Shown here: one piece after another, positions 26,603 to 35,969 of the stretch | How the letters are laid out: every line of letters begins with the position of its first letter | Position numbering within the stretch: the stretch's first letter is position 1 | DNA from: Paenibacillus sp. PCH8 | Lineage (GTDB): Bacteria; Bacillota; Bacilli; Paenibacillales; Paenibacillaceae | Direction of reading: 5' to 3' | DNA: 57,231 bases | Assembly (NCBI RefSeq): GCF_002968835.1 | Contig: NZ_PKQK01000011.1 | Coordinates: 1-57,231, forward strand | Translations under genes and position numbers: made by a program | Notes under the pieces: generated by a model | Databases searched by the model: none | What the model was told of the DNA's origin: nothing | Seen by the model: only the letters and a program-made list of their open reading frames with translations

Positions 26603-27214
26603 ATGGATAACACGCAACAACGCCCTATTATTCTGGCCTCCACGTCGCCTCGGCGCAAAGAACTGATCGCATCACTCCATTTAGCATTTGATGTAATACC
26701 AAGTCATGCCGATGAAGATACGCCACCAGAATGGACACCTGAACAGACGGTACAGGAGCTTGCTTTGCGTAAGGCGCTTGCCGTGTATCGTGGGCTTGAA
26801 GGCCGTGAGCAGGAAGCCATTATTGTTGGTAGTGACACTGTTGTTGTGCTGGATGGTGAGATTCTGGGCAAACCCATAGACGAAGCTGATGCAGAACGTA
26901 TGTTATCCCGGCTCCAGGGCCGCGTACATCGGGTGTTTACCGGCGTCGCTTGTATTGATGCGGGCAATGGACAATCGATTGTTCATTACCGCCAGACCGA
27001 TGTAACGATGAAGGAACTGTCGGATGCGACCATCCGTGCCTATGTGCAGACAGGAGAGCCTTCGGATAAGGCAGGATCATATGCCATTCAGGGCATTGGC
27101 GCTTCACTGATCGACCGTATTGAAGGATGTTATTTTAATGTGGTTGGTCTGCCACTATCCTTGCTGAGTGATATGTTGGATGGGTTTGGTGTACATGTGT
27201 TGCCACGAACATGA
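26603..27214 (+). CDS. maf: Maf family nucleotide pyrophosphatase
   Basis: House-cleaning pyrophosphatase for modified or canonical nucleoside triphosphates. Typical motifs: ILASTSPRRKELI near the start, IIVGSDTVVVLDG, and the GEPSDKAGSYAIQG segment. The 203-residue length is normal. AAGGAG lies ten bases before the ATG. It sits upstream of radC and mreBCD, an arrangement shared with B. subtilis. Confidence 0.95.
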   Translation: MDNTQQRPIILASTSPRRKELIASLHLAFDVIPSHADEDTPPEWTPEQTVQELALRKALAVYRGLEGREQEAIIVGSDTVVVLDGEILGKPIDEADAERMLSRLQGRVHRVFTGVACIDAGNGQSIVHYRQTDVTMKELSDATIRAYVQTGEPSDKAGSYAIQGIGASLIDRIEGCYFNVVGLPLSLLSDMLDGFGVHVLPRT

Positions 27215-27248
27215 ATGAAGATAATTGACGTGTGAAAAGAGGGAACAT

Positions 27249-27938
27249 ATGGAGTCGCCTCAATATATGATGCGCGACATCCCCCAGGAAGAACGCCCGA
27301 GAGAACGCATGATGGAATATGGGGCGGGCGCCTTGAGCCATGCTGAATTGCTGGCGATTTTACTTCGAACAGGCACACGACAGGAATCTGCGGTGCATAT
27401 GGCACAGCGGATGCTGACTCAGGCGGGTGGAATTCGCCCGTTGATGGATTTGAGTCTGGAAGAACTGACTGCGATGAAAGGGATTGGCAATGCTAAGGCT
27501 GTACAACTGAAAGCGAGCATTGAACTAGGTCATCGGATTGCGAGGAGCAGACTTACACCGTCGACCTCGATCCGTACACCGCATGATGCGGCCGATATCC
27601 TGATGGAACAAATGCGATACTTGCAGAAAGAGCATTTTGTGTGTCTCTTTCTGAATAGCAAAAATCATATTATTGCCCAGGAAACACTCTCCATGGGTAG
27701 CCTTAACGCTTCGATTGTACATCCACGTGAAGTGTTCCGGGCTGCCATCAAATGCAGCAGCGCCTCTATTGTGTGCGCACACAATCATCCGAGCGGTGAT
27801 CCTACGCCCAGTCCAGAGGATATCCAAATAACCAAGAGACTGATCGAAGCTGGTACAATCGTCGGCATTGACGTGCTTGATCATATTATTATTGGAGATG
27901 GAACGTACGTAAGTTTGAAGGAGAAGGGCTTAGTATAA
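27249..27938 (+). CDS. radC: RadC/JAB-domain protein
   Basis: An N-terminal helix-hairpin-helix part (GIGNAKAVQLKASIELG) is followed by a JAB-like metalloprotease fold with CAHNHPSGDPTPS, which holds the HxH...D metal ligands. Length is 229 residues from ATG 27249, behind AGAGGGA; an in-frame TTG at 27225 is the alternative. Despite the name, a direct DNA-repair role is disputed for the family. Confidence 0.95.
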   Translation: MESPQYMMRDIPQEERPRERMMEYGAGALSHAELLAILLRTGTRQESAVHMAQRMLTQAGGIRPLMDLSLEELTAMKGIGNAKAVQLKASIELGHRIARSRLTPSTSIRTPHDAADILMEQMRYLQKEHFVCLFLNSKNHIIAQETLSMGSLNASIVHPREVFRAAIKCSSASIVCAHNHPSGDPTPSPEDIQITKRLIEAGTIVGIDVLDHIIIGDGTYVSLKEKGLV

Positions 27939-28121
27939 TATAATGGTTGGCGTTGATGTTTTCCTATGAATGTTAACGGCGTTGTCCGTAAAAGATAGGT
28001 TCACTTTACAATTGCAAAAAAACAAATGCGAATATTAGCTCCACGTGTTGCGTGGGAATGAAATTGTTACGCTCTTGATCTGAGAGGGCGGCTATATGAG
28101 GCAGAAAAGGAGATTAACGTT

Positions 28122-29156
28122 ATGTTTGGTGGTTTTACGAAAGATTTGGGTATTGATTTGGGGACAGCAAATACGTTGGTTTATGTACGTGGAAAAGGAA
28201 TTGTGGTGCGCGAACCTTCGGTAGTTGCTATTCGGACGGATACAAACAGCATCGAGGCCGTTGGTGAATCTGCCAAAAAAATGATTGGACGTACACCGGG
28301 CAACATTCGTGCCATTCGTCCGATGAAAGATGGCGTTATTGCTGATTTTGATACAACGGCAGTGATGATCAAATATTTTATTCGTCAGGCACAGAAGCAA
28401 CGCTCCATGTTCCAGCGTCATCCTAACGTGATGGTGTGCGTACCATCCGGGATTACTGCGGTAGAACAACGAGCGGTTGAAGATGCAACGAAGCAGGCTG
28501 GAGCACGTGAAGCCTACACGATTGAAGAACCTTTCGCAGCTGCAATTGGTGCAGATCTGCCCGTATGGGAACCGACAGGAAGCATGGTTGTAGATATTGG
28601 TGGCGGTACAACGGAAGTCGCTGTCATCTCTCTTGGCGGGATTGTAACGAGTCGTTCGGTTCGTGTTGCTGGTGATGAGATGGATGAATCCGTTATCCAG
28701 TACATCAAACGCCAATACAATCTGATGATTGGTGAACGTACATCTGAGCAATTGAAGATGGACATCGGATCAGCAATGCCACTTGAGCAAGTAGAAACGA
28801 TGGAGATTCGTGGACGTGACCTCGTTACAGGTCTGCCTAAGACCATTACCATTACTTCGGATGAGATTAGCGAAGCGCTGGCTGATACGGTGAATGCGAT
28901 TGTTGAAGCGGTTAAAGTGACGCTAGAAAAATGTCCGCCTGAACTTGCAGCCGATGTCATGGATCGTGGTATTGTTCTTACTGGTGGAGGTGCGTTGCTC
29001 CGCAATCTGGACAAGCTGCTTGCTGGCGAGACAGGAATGCCTGTGATTGTGGCTGAGAACCCGCTTGATTGTGTGGCGATCGGTACAGGTAAAGCGCTAG
29101 AGAATATTCATTTGTTCAAAAGCAGAAGCAGTTCGGCAGTTCGTTCCAAACGTTAA
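28122..29156 (+). CDS. mreB: Rod shape-determining protein MreB (actin homologue)
   Basis: Actin-fold ATPase that polymerises under the membrane and guides the elongation machinery. The phosphate 1 loop is DLGIDLGTANTLVY, phosphate 2 is VVDIGGGTTEVAV, and the adenosine motif is LTGGGALL. Length 344 is normal. AAAGGAGAT precedes the ATG. The 183 bases upstream of the gene contain a short CCACG/CGTGG hairpin but no strong promoter I can call. Confidence 0.97.
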   Translation: MFGGFTKDLGIDLGTANTLVYVRGKGIVVREPSVVAIRTDTNSIEAVGESAKKMIGRTPGNIRAIRPMKDGVIADFDTTAVMIKYFIRQAQKQRSMFQRHPNVMVCVPSGITAVEQRAVEDATKQAGAREAYTIEEPFAAAIGADLPVWEPTGSMVVDIGGGTTEVAVISLGGIVTSRSVRVAGDEMDESVIQYIKRQYNLMIGERTSEQLKMDIGSAMPLEQVETMEIRGRDLVTGLPKTITITSDEISEALADTVNAIVEAVKVTLEKCPPELAADVMDRGIVLTGGGALLRNLDKLLAGETGMPVIVAENPLDCVAIGTGKALENIHLFKSRSSSAVRSKR

Positions 29157-29340
29157 ATGGTATTTGCCTAGCTTGGTCCCTGTACCAAGTGGCAAGATAT
29201 CGTTATAGGACCCGGTTAACCCCGGGGAAGAGCTATTACCCGCTTAACAGGGGAGGATCAGCTGATATTCTCGCAGGGACTACAGGTCTGACAGTCTCCC
29301 CGCCGGGCATGGCTCGGAAGAGAATAATGGATGTTAGAGG
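29157..29340 (+). other. Intergenic segment between mreB and mreC, structured
   Basis: 184 bases, GC-richer than the flanking genes. It can form CTTGGTccctgtACCAAG (29171-29188) and GGGACT...AGTCTC (about 29276-29298) hairpins. Neither has a T-tract, so it is probably an intra-operon untranslated or processing region. Confidence 0.4.
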
Positions 29341-30213
29341 GTGTTCGAACTGTTTAAACTGCTAGGTAACAAAAGACTTTTTGTTTTGCTGGTGGGCCTT
29401 GTTACATTTATCGCGTTAATGGGCTTTACGCTCGGTCCGCGAACCACTCTATCCTGGCCGGAGAAATTCCTGAAGGATTCAGTTGGATTTGTACAATACG
29501 TATTTTACAAGCCCGCTTCCTATGTAGCGGGCTTTTTCAAAGATGTATCGAACATGCGTACGGTATATCAAGAGAATGAAGAGCTTCGCATTGCGATGGG
29601 GCATTATACCCGGGATCGGCTGAAGTACAACGACATGGAGCAGGTCAATGAACAGCTCCAGAAGGCACTCAATTTCACCGAAGAACAGAAGAATCGCTAT
29701 AATTACGGTTCACGAATTGCTCAAGTCATCAGTGCCAATTCGGATCCGAACAGCAGAACCATTAATATTGATATCGGAGAAAATGCGGGAATTAAGCCGG
29801 GTATGGCCGTTACTTCGCAGGAAGGACTGGTTGGTGTAATCAGTCATGTCAGCTCCTATACATCAACGGTTAATCTGTTAACTTCCATGGATGCTAATGA
29901 TCCGACATCCAATGCCATCGCGGCTACAGCTGTGGGCAAAGAGAAAGTATTTGGTATGATTGAGAGTTATGATCCGAAGACGGGTATGCTCAAGATGACC
30001 AAGATTTCAGAGGACTCCAACATCGCTGATAAAGATGAAATCATCTCCTCCGGAATCATCAATAACTTTCCAAAGTATATGCGAATTGGTAAAGTGGAGA
30101 AGGTTGAAGTTGGCGAATACGGTTTGACACGGACTGCGATTATTAAACCGTATGCAAGCTTTCTGGACTGGAAAGAGCTGATTGTCATTATCCCGCCTGA
30201 GGTAAAAGAATAA
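29341..30213 (+). CDS. mreC: Rod shape-determining protein MreC
   Basis: Bitopic membrane protein: one N-terminal helix (LFVLLVGLVTFIALMGFTL, about 13-31), a coiled coil (about 70-115, MRTVYQENEELR), then the beta-rich MreC domain (RTINIDIGENAGIKPGMAV). It scaffolds MreBCD and penicillin-binding proteins. The GTG start is uncertain: AGAGG abuts it with no spacing. One extra G in the run before it would instead join an ATG at 29327. Confidence 0.93.
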   Translation: MFELFKLLGNKRLFVLLVGLVTFIALMGFTLGPRTTLSWPEKFLKDSVGFVQYVFYKPASYVAGFFKDVSNMRTVYQENEELRIAMGHYTRDRLKYNDMEQVNEQLQKALNFTEEQKNRYNYGSRIAQVISANSDPNSRTINIDIGENAGIKPGMAVTSQEGLVGVISHVSSYTSTVNLLTSMDANDPTSNAIAATAVGKEKVFGMIESYDPKTGMLKMTKISEDSNIADKDEIISSGIINNFPKYMRIGKVEKVEVGEYGLTRTAIIKPYASFLDWKELIVIIPPEVKE

Positions 30214-30746
30214 TGGTGACACGCAAGCAAGTCTTGTTCCTGTTGCTATTCGTATTATTCATTGTGGAAGGCACGATTTTGCCACTGCTTATTCCTTCCG
30301 GCTGGCAAATGCGTATTTCGGCCAACCTGGTCTATATCGCCATTCTGTTTATCGCTGTATATCATCATCGTCACACGGCACTCGTGCTGGGCATATTATT
30401 TGGACTGTTGCATGACGTCGTATTTTACGGTGAGATGATTGGACCCTACGGATTCTCAATGGGGTTGTCGGCTTACATGATGGGGCTTATTTTTCAAGCA
30501 CCGCGTGCACCACTGCCAGTTATGGTTTCGGTTGTCATTTTAGGAAGTCTGCTCAATGACACCGTGTTATTCTTCTTGTACAAGCTTTTCCGACTCAATC
30601 ACGTGACTTTTGACTGGGCGTTGCTTGAATATATGATTCCTAATTTGTTCATTCATTTTGTGTTTGCCTTGATCATTTATGTCCCGCTTCGCAAGCAACT
30701 GGAGCGGATCGGCAAGAGACGGAGCAAGACAGAGGAAGCTTCCTAA
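30213..30746 (+). CDS. mreD: Rod shape-determining protein MreD
   Basis: Polytopic membrane protein of 177 residues, with about five hydrophobic helices and the family segment GLLHDVVFYGEMIGPYGFSM. It completes the MreBCD set. The ATG overlaps the mreC stop (TAATG), so translation is coupled. Confidence 0.93.
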   Translation: MVTRKQVLFLLLFVLFIVEGTILPLLIPSGWQMRISANLVYIAILFIAVYHHRHTALVLGILFGLLHDVVFYGEMIGPYGFSMGLSAYMMGLIFQAPRAPLPVMVSVVILGSLLNDTVLFFLYKLFRLNHVTFDWALLEYMIPNLFIHFVFALIIYVPLRKQLERIGKRRSKTEEAS

Positions 30747-30820
30747 ATACATTTATGGAGCGCAAAGCAGGAACTTGGGAACCCGGGCACGAAATGTAAT
30801 GAGATGGGAGGGACAGGCTT

Positions 30821-31483
30821 ATGACGGTAAAATCGAATCACGTAACGATTAAAGGCATCCGAGACGGCCTGGTTTTCCTGTTGGACGATCAATGTGAATT
30901 CGAGGAATTGCTCTATGAGCTCCGCTATAAGCTGGAACACAGCCATCAAAATATTTTGACCGGACCGATTGTTCATGTGGATGTCAAGTTGGGTGTCCGC
31001 GAAGTGACAGAGGACCAGAAAGAAGCAATCCTCGATGTGTTGAAGCGAAAAGGGAATCTGCTTATACGTTCTATCGACTCACCTGCACTCATACCGGAGG
31101 TTCAAGGACCGCCGCCGATTGTGACCATGTGTGGCATGGTGCGTTCAGGTCAGGTGCTTCATCATGAAGGAAATCTCCTCTTTCTTGGGGATATTAATCC
31201 TGGGGGCACGGTGACGTGTACCGGGGATATATATGTATTGGGTTCACTCAGAGGTATGGCTCATGCTGGAATTGGCGGGGACGAGGAAGCCATCATTGCT
31301 GCTTCGGTGTTTGCACCAACGCAGCTACGGATTGCTGATATTATCAGTCGTCCTCCCGATGAATGGGAGAGCCGAGAGACCGGAATGGAATTTGCTTACT
31401 TACAGGACAATCAGATGCAGATCGACAAGATGAGCAATATCGTTCGGTTGCGCCGAGATTTTAATGTGTTTAAAGGAGTGTAG
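30821..31483 (+). CDS. minC: Septum site-determining protein MinC
   Basis: FtsZ polymerisation inhibitor. The N-terminal domain (about 1-100) begins VTIKGIRDGLVF. The C-terminal beta-helix domain (about 105-205) carries GGTVTCTGDIYVLGSLRGMAHAG, the MinD-binding face. GGGAGGGAC precedes the ATG. It is followed three bases later by minD. Confidence 0.95.
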   Translation: MTVKSNHVTIKGIRDGLVFLLDDQCEFEELLYELRYKLEHSHQNILTGPIVHVDVKLGVREVTEDQKEAILDVLKRKGNLLIRSIDSPALIPEVQGPPPIVTMCGMVRSGQVLHHEGNLLFLGDINPGGTVTCTGDIYVLGSLRGMAHAGIGGDEEAIIAASVFAPTQLRIADIISRPPDEWESRETGMEFAYLQDNQMQIDKMSNIVRLRRDFNVFKGV

Positions 31484-31486
31484 CTC

Positions 31487-32278
31487 ATGGGAGAGGCGAT
31501 CGTGATCACTTCGGGTAAAGGCGGCGTGGGTAAAACAACCACCTCGGCAAACATCGGGACAGCGCTGGCGCTGCTCGGCAAAAAGGTTTGTCTGGTAGAT
31601 ACCGATATCGGCCTTCGTAATTTGGATGTCGTGATGGGACTCGAAAACCGTATTATTTACGATTTGTGCGACGTTGCGGACGGCCGCTGCCGTCTGAATC
31701 AGGCTTTGGTCAAAGACAAACGTTTTGAAGAATTATATATGCTGCCTGCGGCGCAGACAAGAGACAAAAACTCTGTGTCTCCAGAACAGGTGAGGGATAT
31801 TATCCTTGAATTAAAAAAAGATTTTGAATACGTCATTATTGATTGCCCAGCCGGCATAGAGCAGGGTTTCAAAAATGCGGTAGCAGGAGCAGATCAGGCC
31901 ATCGTGGTCACTACACCGGAAAATGCTGCAGTACGTGATGCGGATCGCGTCATCGGACTGCTCGAAAGTTCACACATTCAATCACCGAAGCTGGTGGTGA
32001 ATCGAATTCGCAATAATATGGTTAAATCGGGTGACATGCTTGATATCGATGGTATTTTACAAGTACTTAATATTGACCTGATCGGTATCGTACCTGATGA
32101 TGAACTGGTCATCAAGGCTGCCAATTCAGGAGAGCCTACGGTCATGAATCCGGATTCACATGCGGCAATTGCGTATCGCAACATCGCACGACGCATTCTG
32201 GGAGATACGGTTCCATTAATGCAGCTGGATCAGAAAAAGGGAGCTTTTTTGCGCTTCAAAAAGTTCTTCGGAATGTGA
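31487..32278 (+). CDS. minD: Septum site-determining protein MinD (ParA-type ATPase)
   Basis: Deviant Walker A GKGGVGKTT (residues 10-18), DTDIGLRNLD switch and the membrane-targeting amphipathic helix FLRFKKFFG at the C-terminus. It recruits MinC to the membrane to restrict division sites. A TAGCTC gap separates it from minC, whose end supplies the AAAGGAGTG ribosome binding site. Confidence 0.97.
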   Translation: MGEAIVITSGKGGVGKTTTSANIGTALALLGKKVCLVDTDIGLRNLDVVMGLENRIIYDLCDVADGRCRLNQALVKDKRFEELYMLPAAQTRDKNSVSPEQVRDIILELKKDFEYVIIDCPAGIEQGFKNAVAGADQAIVVTTPENAAVRDADRVIGLLESSHIQSPKLVVNRIRNNMVKSGDMLDIDGILQVLNIDLIGIVPDDELVIKAANSGEPTVMNPDSHAAIAYRNIARRILGDTVPLMQLDQKKGAFLRFKKFFGM

Positions 32279-32320
32279 TAACTCATTAAACACTCTTATT
32301 CATAACACTGAACGTATGAC

Positions 32321-32349
32321 AGCCGTGGCTTGTAGCCCGGCTTTTTTTG
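32321..32349 (+). terminator. Terminator after minD
   Basis: AGCCGTGGCT pairs with AGCCCGGCT around a three-base loop (one bulge) and is followed by seven T. Confidence 0.82.
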
Positions 32350-32369
32350 TTATCTGCGGGCAGGCTTGT

Positions 32370-32398
32370 TCATATTCTCAATCGCCTCTTCATAGGAT
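32370..32398 (+). promoter_or_regulatory. SigmaE-type promoter of spoIVFA-spoIVFB
   Basis: TCATATT (32370-32376) matches the sigmaE -35 KMATATT exactly. A 14-base spacer leads to CATAGGAT (32391-32398), two mismatches from CATACANT. The B. subtilis spoIVF operon is transcribed by sigmaE in the mother cell, so position and function agree. Confidence 0.6.
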
Positions 32399-32430
32399 GT
32401 AGTAAACAAGCCTCGGCGGGAGGATATTCC

Positions 32431-33279
32431 ATGAATACGAAACTCAGAATCAAGCAGAGAAGAGAAGAACGCATTCGGCGACTGATGGACGGTGCGACTC
32501 TGGAAGTCTTACAGGAGCAAAAATTAGGTTCGCTATTGCACAAGAATGAAATCAATAAACGGAAGCCGCTTGCGTCTGATGAGGGTATACAGGAAAGAGA
32601 CCCGGAATGGCTGTGGAAAAAAGAGAATGGTCGTTTCGTTCCAGGCAGTCATTCAAGATTTAATCTATTCAAGTCACTTCTCAGACGGACAGTGATTAGC
32701 GCTTTGATATTTGGCGGAGTATGGGGCCTGTTTCAGTTGAATACATCGTGGACGACATCAACCAAAGCAGTGATTGCCGATGCACTCCATAGGGATATGA
32801 ATTTTGCCTCTGCCGCTGCCTGGTATGAAAGGAATTTTGGAGGGACGCCTTCTTTTCTTCCCGTTCTCGGACATACGACGGATGCTGTTAATGGTTCAGG
32901 TATTCGGCAGTTATTGGGGAAACCGATCTCGGGGACCGTGGTGCAGCCATTCGCGCTCAGTATGAAAGGCATTGAGATTGTCCCGGATGCCGCAGGTGCA
33001 CAACTTATTCAGGTTGCCAGTTCGGATGCAGGGCGGGTGACGGAGGTCATTGGAGATTCAGCAAGTGGATTTACGGTTGTTATCCAACACACAGGTAATG
33101 TTACAGCAATATACGGCCGCTTGAACGAGAGTGAAGTGAGCGTGAATGATTGGGTAGAAGCAGGGAATGAGGTCGGGAGTCTCAAGGCTACTGGGGGTGA
33201 ACAACCGGCCACGCTCTATTTTGCGGTTAAAGAGGGTGAGGAATACGTAGATCCAGCGGAAGTCGTTGCCCTTGATTAG
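32431..33279 (+). CDS. spoIVFA: SpoIVFA-like M23-domain membrane protein
   Basis: Basic N-terminus, one transmembrane helix at about 91-107 (TVISALIFGGVWGLFQL), then a degenerate LytM/M23 domain (GKPISGTVVQPF, GFTVVIQHTGNVTAIYGRL, VEAGNEVGSL). The HxxxD and HxH zinc ligands of active M23 peptidases appear absent, as in SpoIVFA. In B. subtilis SpoIVFA anchors and restrains the SpoIVFB protease with BofA. ATG 32431 has GGGAGGAT upstream; earlier in-frame starts at 32347 lie in the terminator. Confidence 0.88.
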   Translation: MNTKLRIKQRREERIRRLMDGATLEVLQEQKLGSLLHKNEINKRKPLASDEGIQERDPEWLWKKENGRFVPGSHSRFNLFKSLLRRTVISALIFGGVWGLFQLNTSWTTSTKAVIADALHRDMNFASAAAWYERNFGGTPSFLPVLGHTTDAVNGSGIRQLLGKPISGTVVQPFALSMKGIEIVPDAAGAQLIQVASSDAGRVTEVIGDSASGFTVVIQHTGNVTAIYGRLNESEVSVNDWVEAGNEVGSLKATGGEQPATLYFAVKEGEEYVDPAEVVALD

Positions 33280-34132
33280 GGTATGGGGTGTACGTATTAC
33301 ATTTCATCCGTTTTTTGTGATTATCATGATGGCTTCCCTTCTGACCGGACATTTTATTGAGCTCATCACATTGTTTGCCATCGTATTTATTCATGAATGT
33401 GGACATGCTGCGGCGGCAGCCCTTCTGGGCTGCCGTGTTGTGTCAATACAGATGCTTCCTTTTGGAGGCGTGGCTGTTATTGAAGATGGGGGCAACATCA
33501 CGGCCTTCCGAGAAATTATCATTGCTCTGGCAGGCCCATTGCAAAACATGCTGATGGTTGGTGTTGTTTGGCTGTTGCAGTATGCCAATCTGGGCGATCC
33601 ACTTTTTCTGAACTATATCATTCAAGGGAATTTGCTCATTGCCCTGTTTAATCTGCTTCCTGTATTGCCTTTGGATGGAGGTAAAATTGTTCAGGCATTG
33701 GTTAGTCTGTGGGCACCCTACTATACAACGTTAATGTGGACTTACAGAATTAGCATTCTGTGCAGCGCAGGGATTATCTTGGTTGCCATCAGCCGGTGGC
33801 TTAACGGAGACTACGGACTTCCGCTAAATATATTGTTAATCGGTCTTTTCTTGTTCTATTCCAACATAACGGACTATCGCAATGTGCCCTATCGCTTTAT
33901 CCGCTTTCTCATGAATCGGGAGAGTGCATTCGCTCGTCATGCGGCTACCGGTAGTTTGGCGCAGCCGATAATCTCATTTCCGGCGAAACCTTTGGACACT
34001 ATTTTGCGTCTATTAAAGAGAGAAAGATACCATATGGTATACGTGATGAACAGACAGGGACGAATTATGGCTGTTTTGCCAGAACAACGGATTATCGGCT
34101 CCTATTTTCAACAGAATAACGATAAATTGTAG
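33272..34132 (+). CDS. spoIVFB: Site-2 intramembrane metalloprotease SpoIVFB (pro-sigmaK processing)
   Basis: M50-family protease. The HEXXH zinc motif is HECGH at about residue 40-44, and the third ligand region is NLLPVLPLDGGK (Asp about 136). There are about six hydrophobic segments and a C-terminal CBS-like tail (about 225-285), the part that senses ATP in B. subtilis. TTG at 33272 is eight bases after GCGGAAG, with TTG 33266 as an alternative; both overlap the end of spoIVFA. Confidence 0.92.
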   Translation: MIRVWGVRITFHPFFVIIMMASLLTGHFIELITLFAIVFIHECGHAAAAALLGCRVVSIQMLPFGGVAVIEDGGNITAFREIIIALAGPLQNMLMVGVVWLLQYANLGDPLFLNYIIQGNLLIALFNLLPVLPLDGGKIVQALVSLWAPYYTTLMWTYRISILCSAGIILVAISRWLNGDYGLPLNILLIGLFLFYSNITDYRNVPYRFIRFLMNRESAFARHAATGSLAQPIISFPAKPLDTILRLLKRERYHMVYVMNRQGRIMAVLPEQRIIGSYFQQNNDKL

Positions 34133-34238
34133 CGTTCTGGTGGACTTGTTCTGAAATGGTTAATACATGTAGGATTGAGAAATGCAAAGATACTGAAATG
34201 GATGTGGACGAATTGAATTGTCTTCTAGAGGTGAAGCC

Positions 34239-35489
34239 ATGAAACAAATGATTGTACATAATGAAAATAACCTCATGCAAATGGCGCTTCTGGAAGAAGG
34301 CAAAGCTGTGGAATTCACCGCAGAGCGTACACGCGAGCGTGGACTGCTAGGTTCCTTTTTCAAAGGACGTGTAGTGAATGTGTTACCAGGTATGCAGGCT
34401 GCTTTTGTGGATATTGGTCAGAAAAAGAATGCGTTTCTGTATGTGGACGATGTGCTCCATCCCCATCTTGAGAAACAGCCCAAGGTGAAGCCTTCCATCT
34501 CGGAGTTGCTTCGTCCCGGTCAGGAAGTTATTGTTCAGGTTCTGAAGGAACCGGTAGGAGGCAAGGGTGCCCGGGTGACGACTCATTATTCACTCCCGGG
34601 TCGCTGGCTTGTCTACATGCCTGTTGCTGATTATGTAGCGGTATCCAAGAAGATTGCTCGTGAGGGGGATCGTTCCCGGCTCAAGGTGCTTGGAGAGCAA
34701 CTGAGGCGGGAAGAAGAGGGACTAATCATCCGGACCGTATCTGCAGAAGAACAGCATGAAGCCATTCAGGCAGACTTGGAAACATTACGTGCGCAGTGGT
34801 ACCTGATTCGTGAAAAAGCGGACAGTTTGCCTTCACCAAGCCTTTTGCATCGGGATCATAGCATGGTGCAGCGAATCATCAGAGATGTGTATACGCCAGG
34901 CAGTGACGAGGTCATCACCGACAATGAAGGACAAGCCCGTGAAGTAAAGGCATTACTGGAAGAGATGAGCCCGGGTCATCAACCTAAAGTACAAGTGTAT
35001 CGGGGAACCGAGTCCATTTTTGCTGCTTATGATGTACAGGAGCAGTTAAACAAGGATTTTGCCCGTAAAGTGTGGCTGCCCGGAGGCGGTTATATTGTCA
35101 TTGATCATACGGAAGCTCTGACTGTAGTGGATGTGAACACTGGAAAATATACGGGAGCTGGCGGTGACAGTCTGGAAGAGACCGTTACGGAGACCAACAT
35201 GCAGGCAGCCGTTGAGATTGCCCGACTGATGCGTCTTCGGGATATCGGTGGCATGATTATTGTCGACTTCATTGATATGGAGGAAGCTTCAAATCGGTAC
35301 GAAGTAGCGGCAACTTTGGAGAGTGAGCTCAAGAAGGATCGGACCAAAGCCTTCGTAATGGGGTGGACCAAGCTGGGTCTGCTTGAACTTACTCGCAAAA
35401 AGGTACGGGAAGAGAGCACGCTGCCTTATGTGGAGCCGTGTTCTTCCTGCCATGGAACCGGAAAAAGATATATTTCACCTTTACATTGA
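34239..35489 (+). CDS. rng: Ribonuclease E/G family endoribonuclease
   Basis: Residues about 35-115 form an S1 RNA-binding domain (GSFFKGRVVNVLPGMQAAFVDIG). The RNase H-like and DNase I-like parts follow. Metal-binding aspartates are in VVDVNTG (about 296) and IIVDFIDME (about 343). The zinc-link CSSCHGTG ends the protein just 12 residues before the stop, so the E. coli RNase G small domain is missing. AGAGGTGA precedes the ATG at 34239. B. subtilis has no RNase E/G. Confidence 0.93.
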   Translation: MKQMIVHNENNLMQMALLEEGKAVEFTAERTRERGLLGSFFKGRVVNVLPGMQAAFVDIGQKKNAFLYVDDVLHPHLEKQPKVKPSISELLRPGQEVIVQVLKEPVGGKGARVTTHYSLPGRWLVYMPVADYVAVSKKIAREGDRSRLKVLGEQLRREEEGLIIRTVSAEEQHEAIQADLETLRAQWYLIREKADSLPSPSLLHRDHSMVQRIIRDVYTPGSDEVITDNEGQAREVKALLEEMSPGHQPKVQVYRGTESIFAAYDVQEQLNKDFARKVWLPGGGYIVIDHTEALTVVDVNTGKYTGAGGDSLEETVTETNMQAAVEIARLMRLRDIGGMIIVDFIDMEEASNRYEVAATLESELKKDRTKAFVMGWTKLGLLELTRKKVREESTLPYVEPCSSCHGTGKRYISPLH

Positions 35490-35514
35490 TTTTTGATATC
35501 TTGCGTGATATAAT
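35486..35514 (+). promoter_or_regulatory. SigmaA promoter of rplU-prp-rpmA, overlapping the rng stop
   Basis: TTGATT (35486-35491), a 17-base spacer and TATAAT (35509-35514) with an extended -10 TGA. The rng stop codon TGA lies inside the -35 box. Confidence 0.8.
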
Positions 35515-35519
35515 CTTCA

Positions 35520-35640
35520 AGTATGTGTTTAGCCTATTGGTCTTGCACATGCTGTAACCGCACTGGCCGGGTACAAGAACAGCTCCGCAAGGAGGCTGTC
35601 ACCTGAGACCGGGCGAGTCTGAGACATGAGGAGGTGCAAG
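35520..35640 (+). promoter_or_regulatory. Ribosomal protein L21 leader
   Basis: Structured 5' untranslated region of rplU at the position of the known Bacilli L21 leader. It has TGCTGTAACCGC, a CCGGGTACAAGAACAGC...GCTGTC pairing and a GACCGGGCGAGTC arm before the GAGGAGGTGC ribosome binding site. It is thought to bind L21 for autoregulation. Exact limits are approximate. Confidence 0.7.
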
Positions 35641-35644
35641 GCAA

Positions 35645-35956
35645 ATGTACGCAATTATTGAAACAGGCGGCAAACAGTACAAAGTCCAAGAGGGCGATGT
35701 TCTGTTCATTGAGAAATTGACTGCGAACGATGGCGAAAGCGTAACGTTCGACCGTGTACTGGCTGTATCTAACGATCAAGGTTTGACAGCAGGTACACCA
35801 TTGATTTCCGGAGCTACTGTAACGGCTAAAGTGGAGAAACATGGCAGAGGACAAAAGGTTGTTGTATACAAATACAAACCGAAAAAGAACTACCATGTGA
35901 AGCAAGGTCACCGTCAACCGTACACTAAAGTAACTATCGAAACAATCAAAGCGTAA
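35645..35956 (+). CDS. rplU: 50S ribosomal protein L21
   Basis: 103 residues starting MYAIIETGGKQYKVQEGD, with the C-terminal KPKKNYHVKQGHRQPYT of bacterial L21. GAGGAGGTG precedes the ATG. Confidence 0.98.
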   Translation: MYAIIETGGKQYKVQEGDVLFIEKLTANDGESVTFDRVLAVSNDQGLTAGTPLISGATVTAKVEKHGRGQKVVVYKYKPKKNYHVKQGHRQPYTKVTIETIKA

Positions 35957-35969
35957 GAAGGTGCGATAA

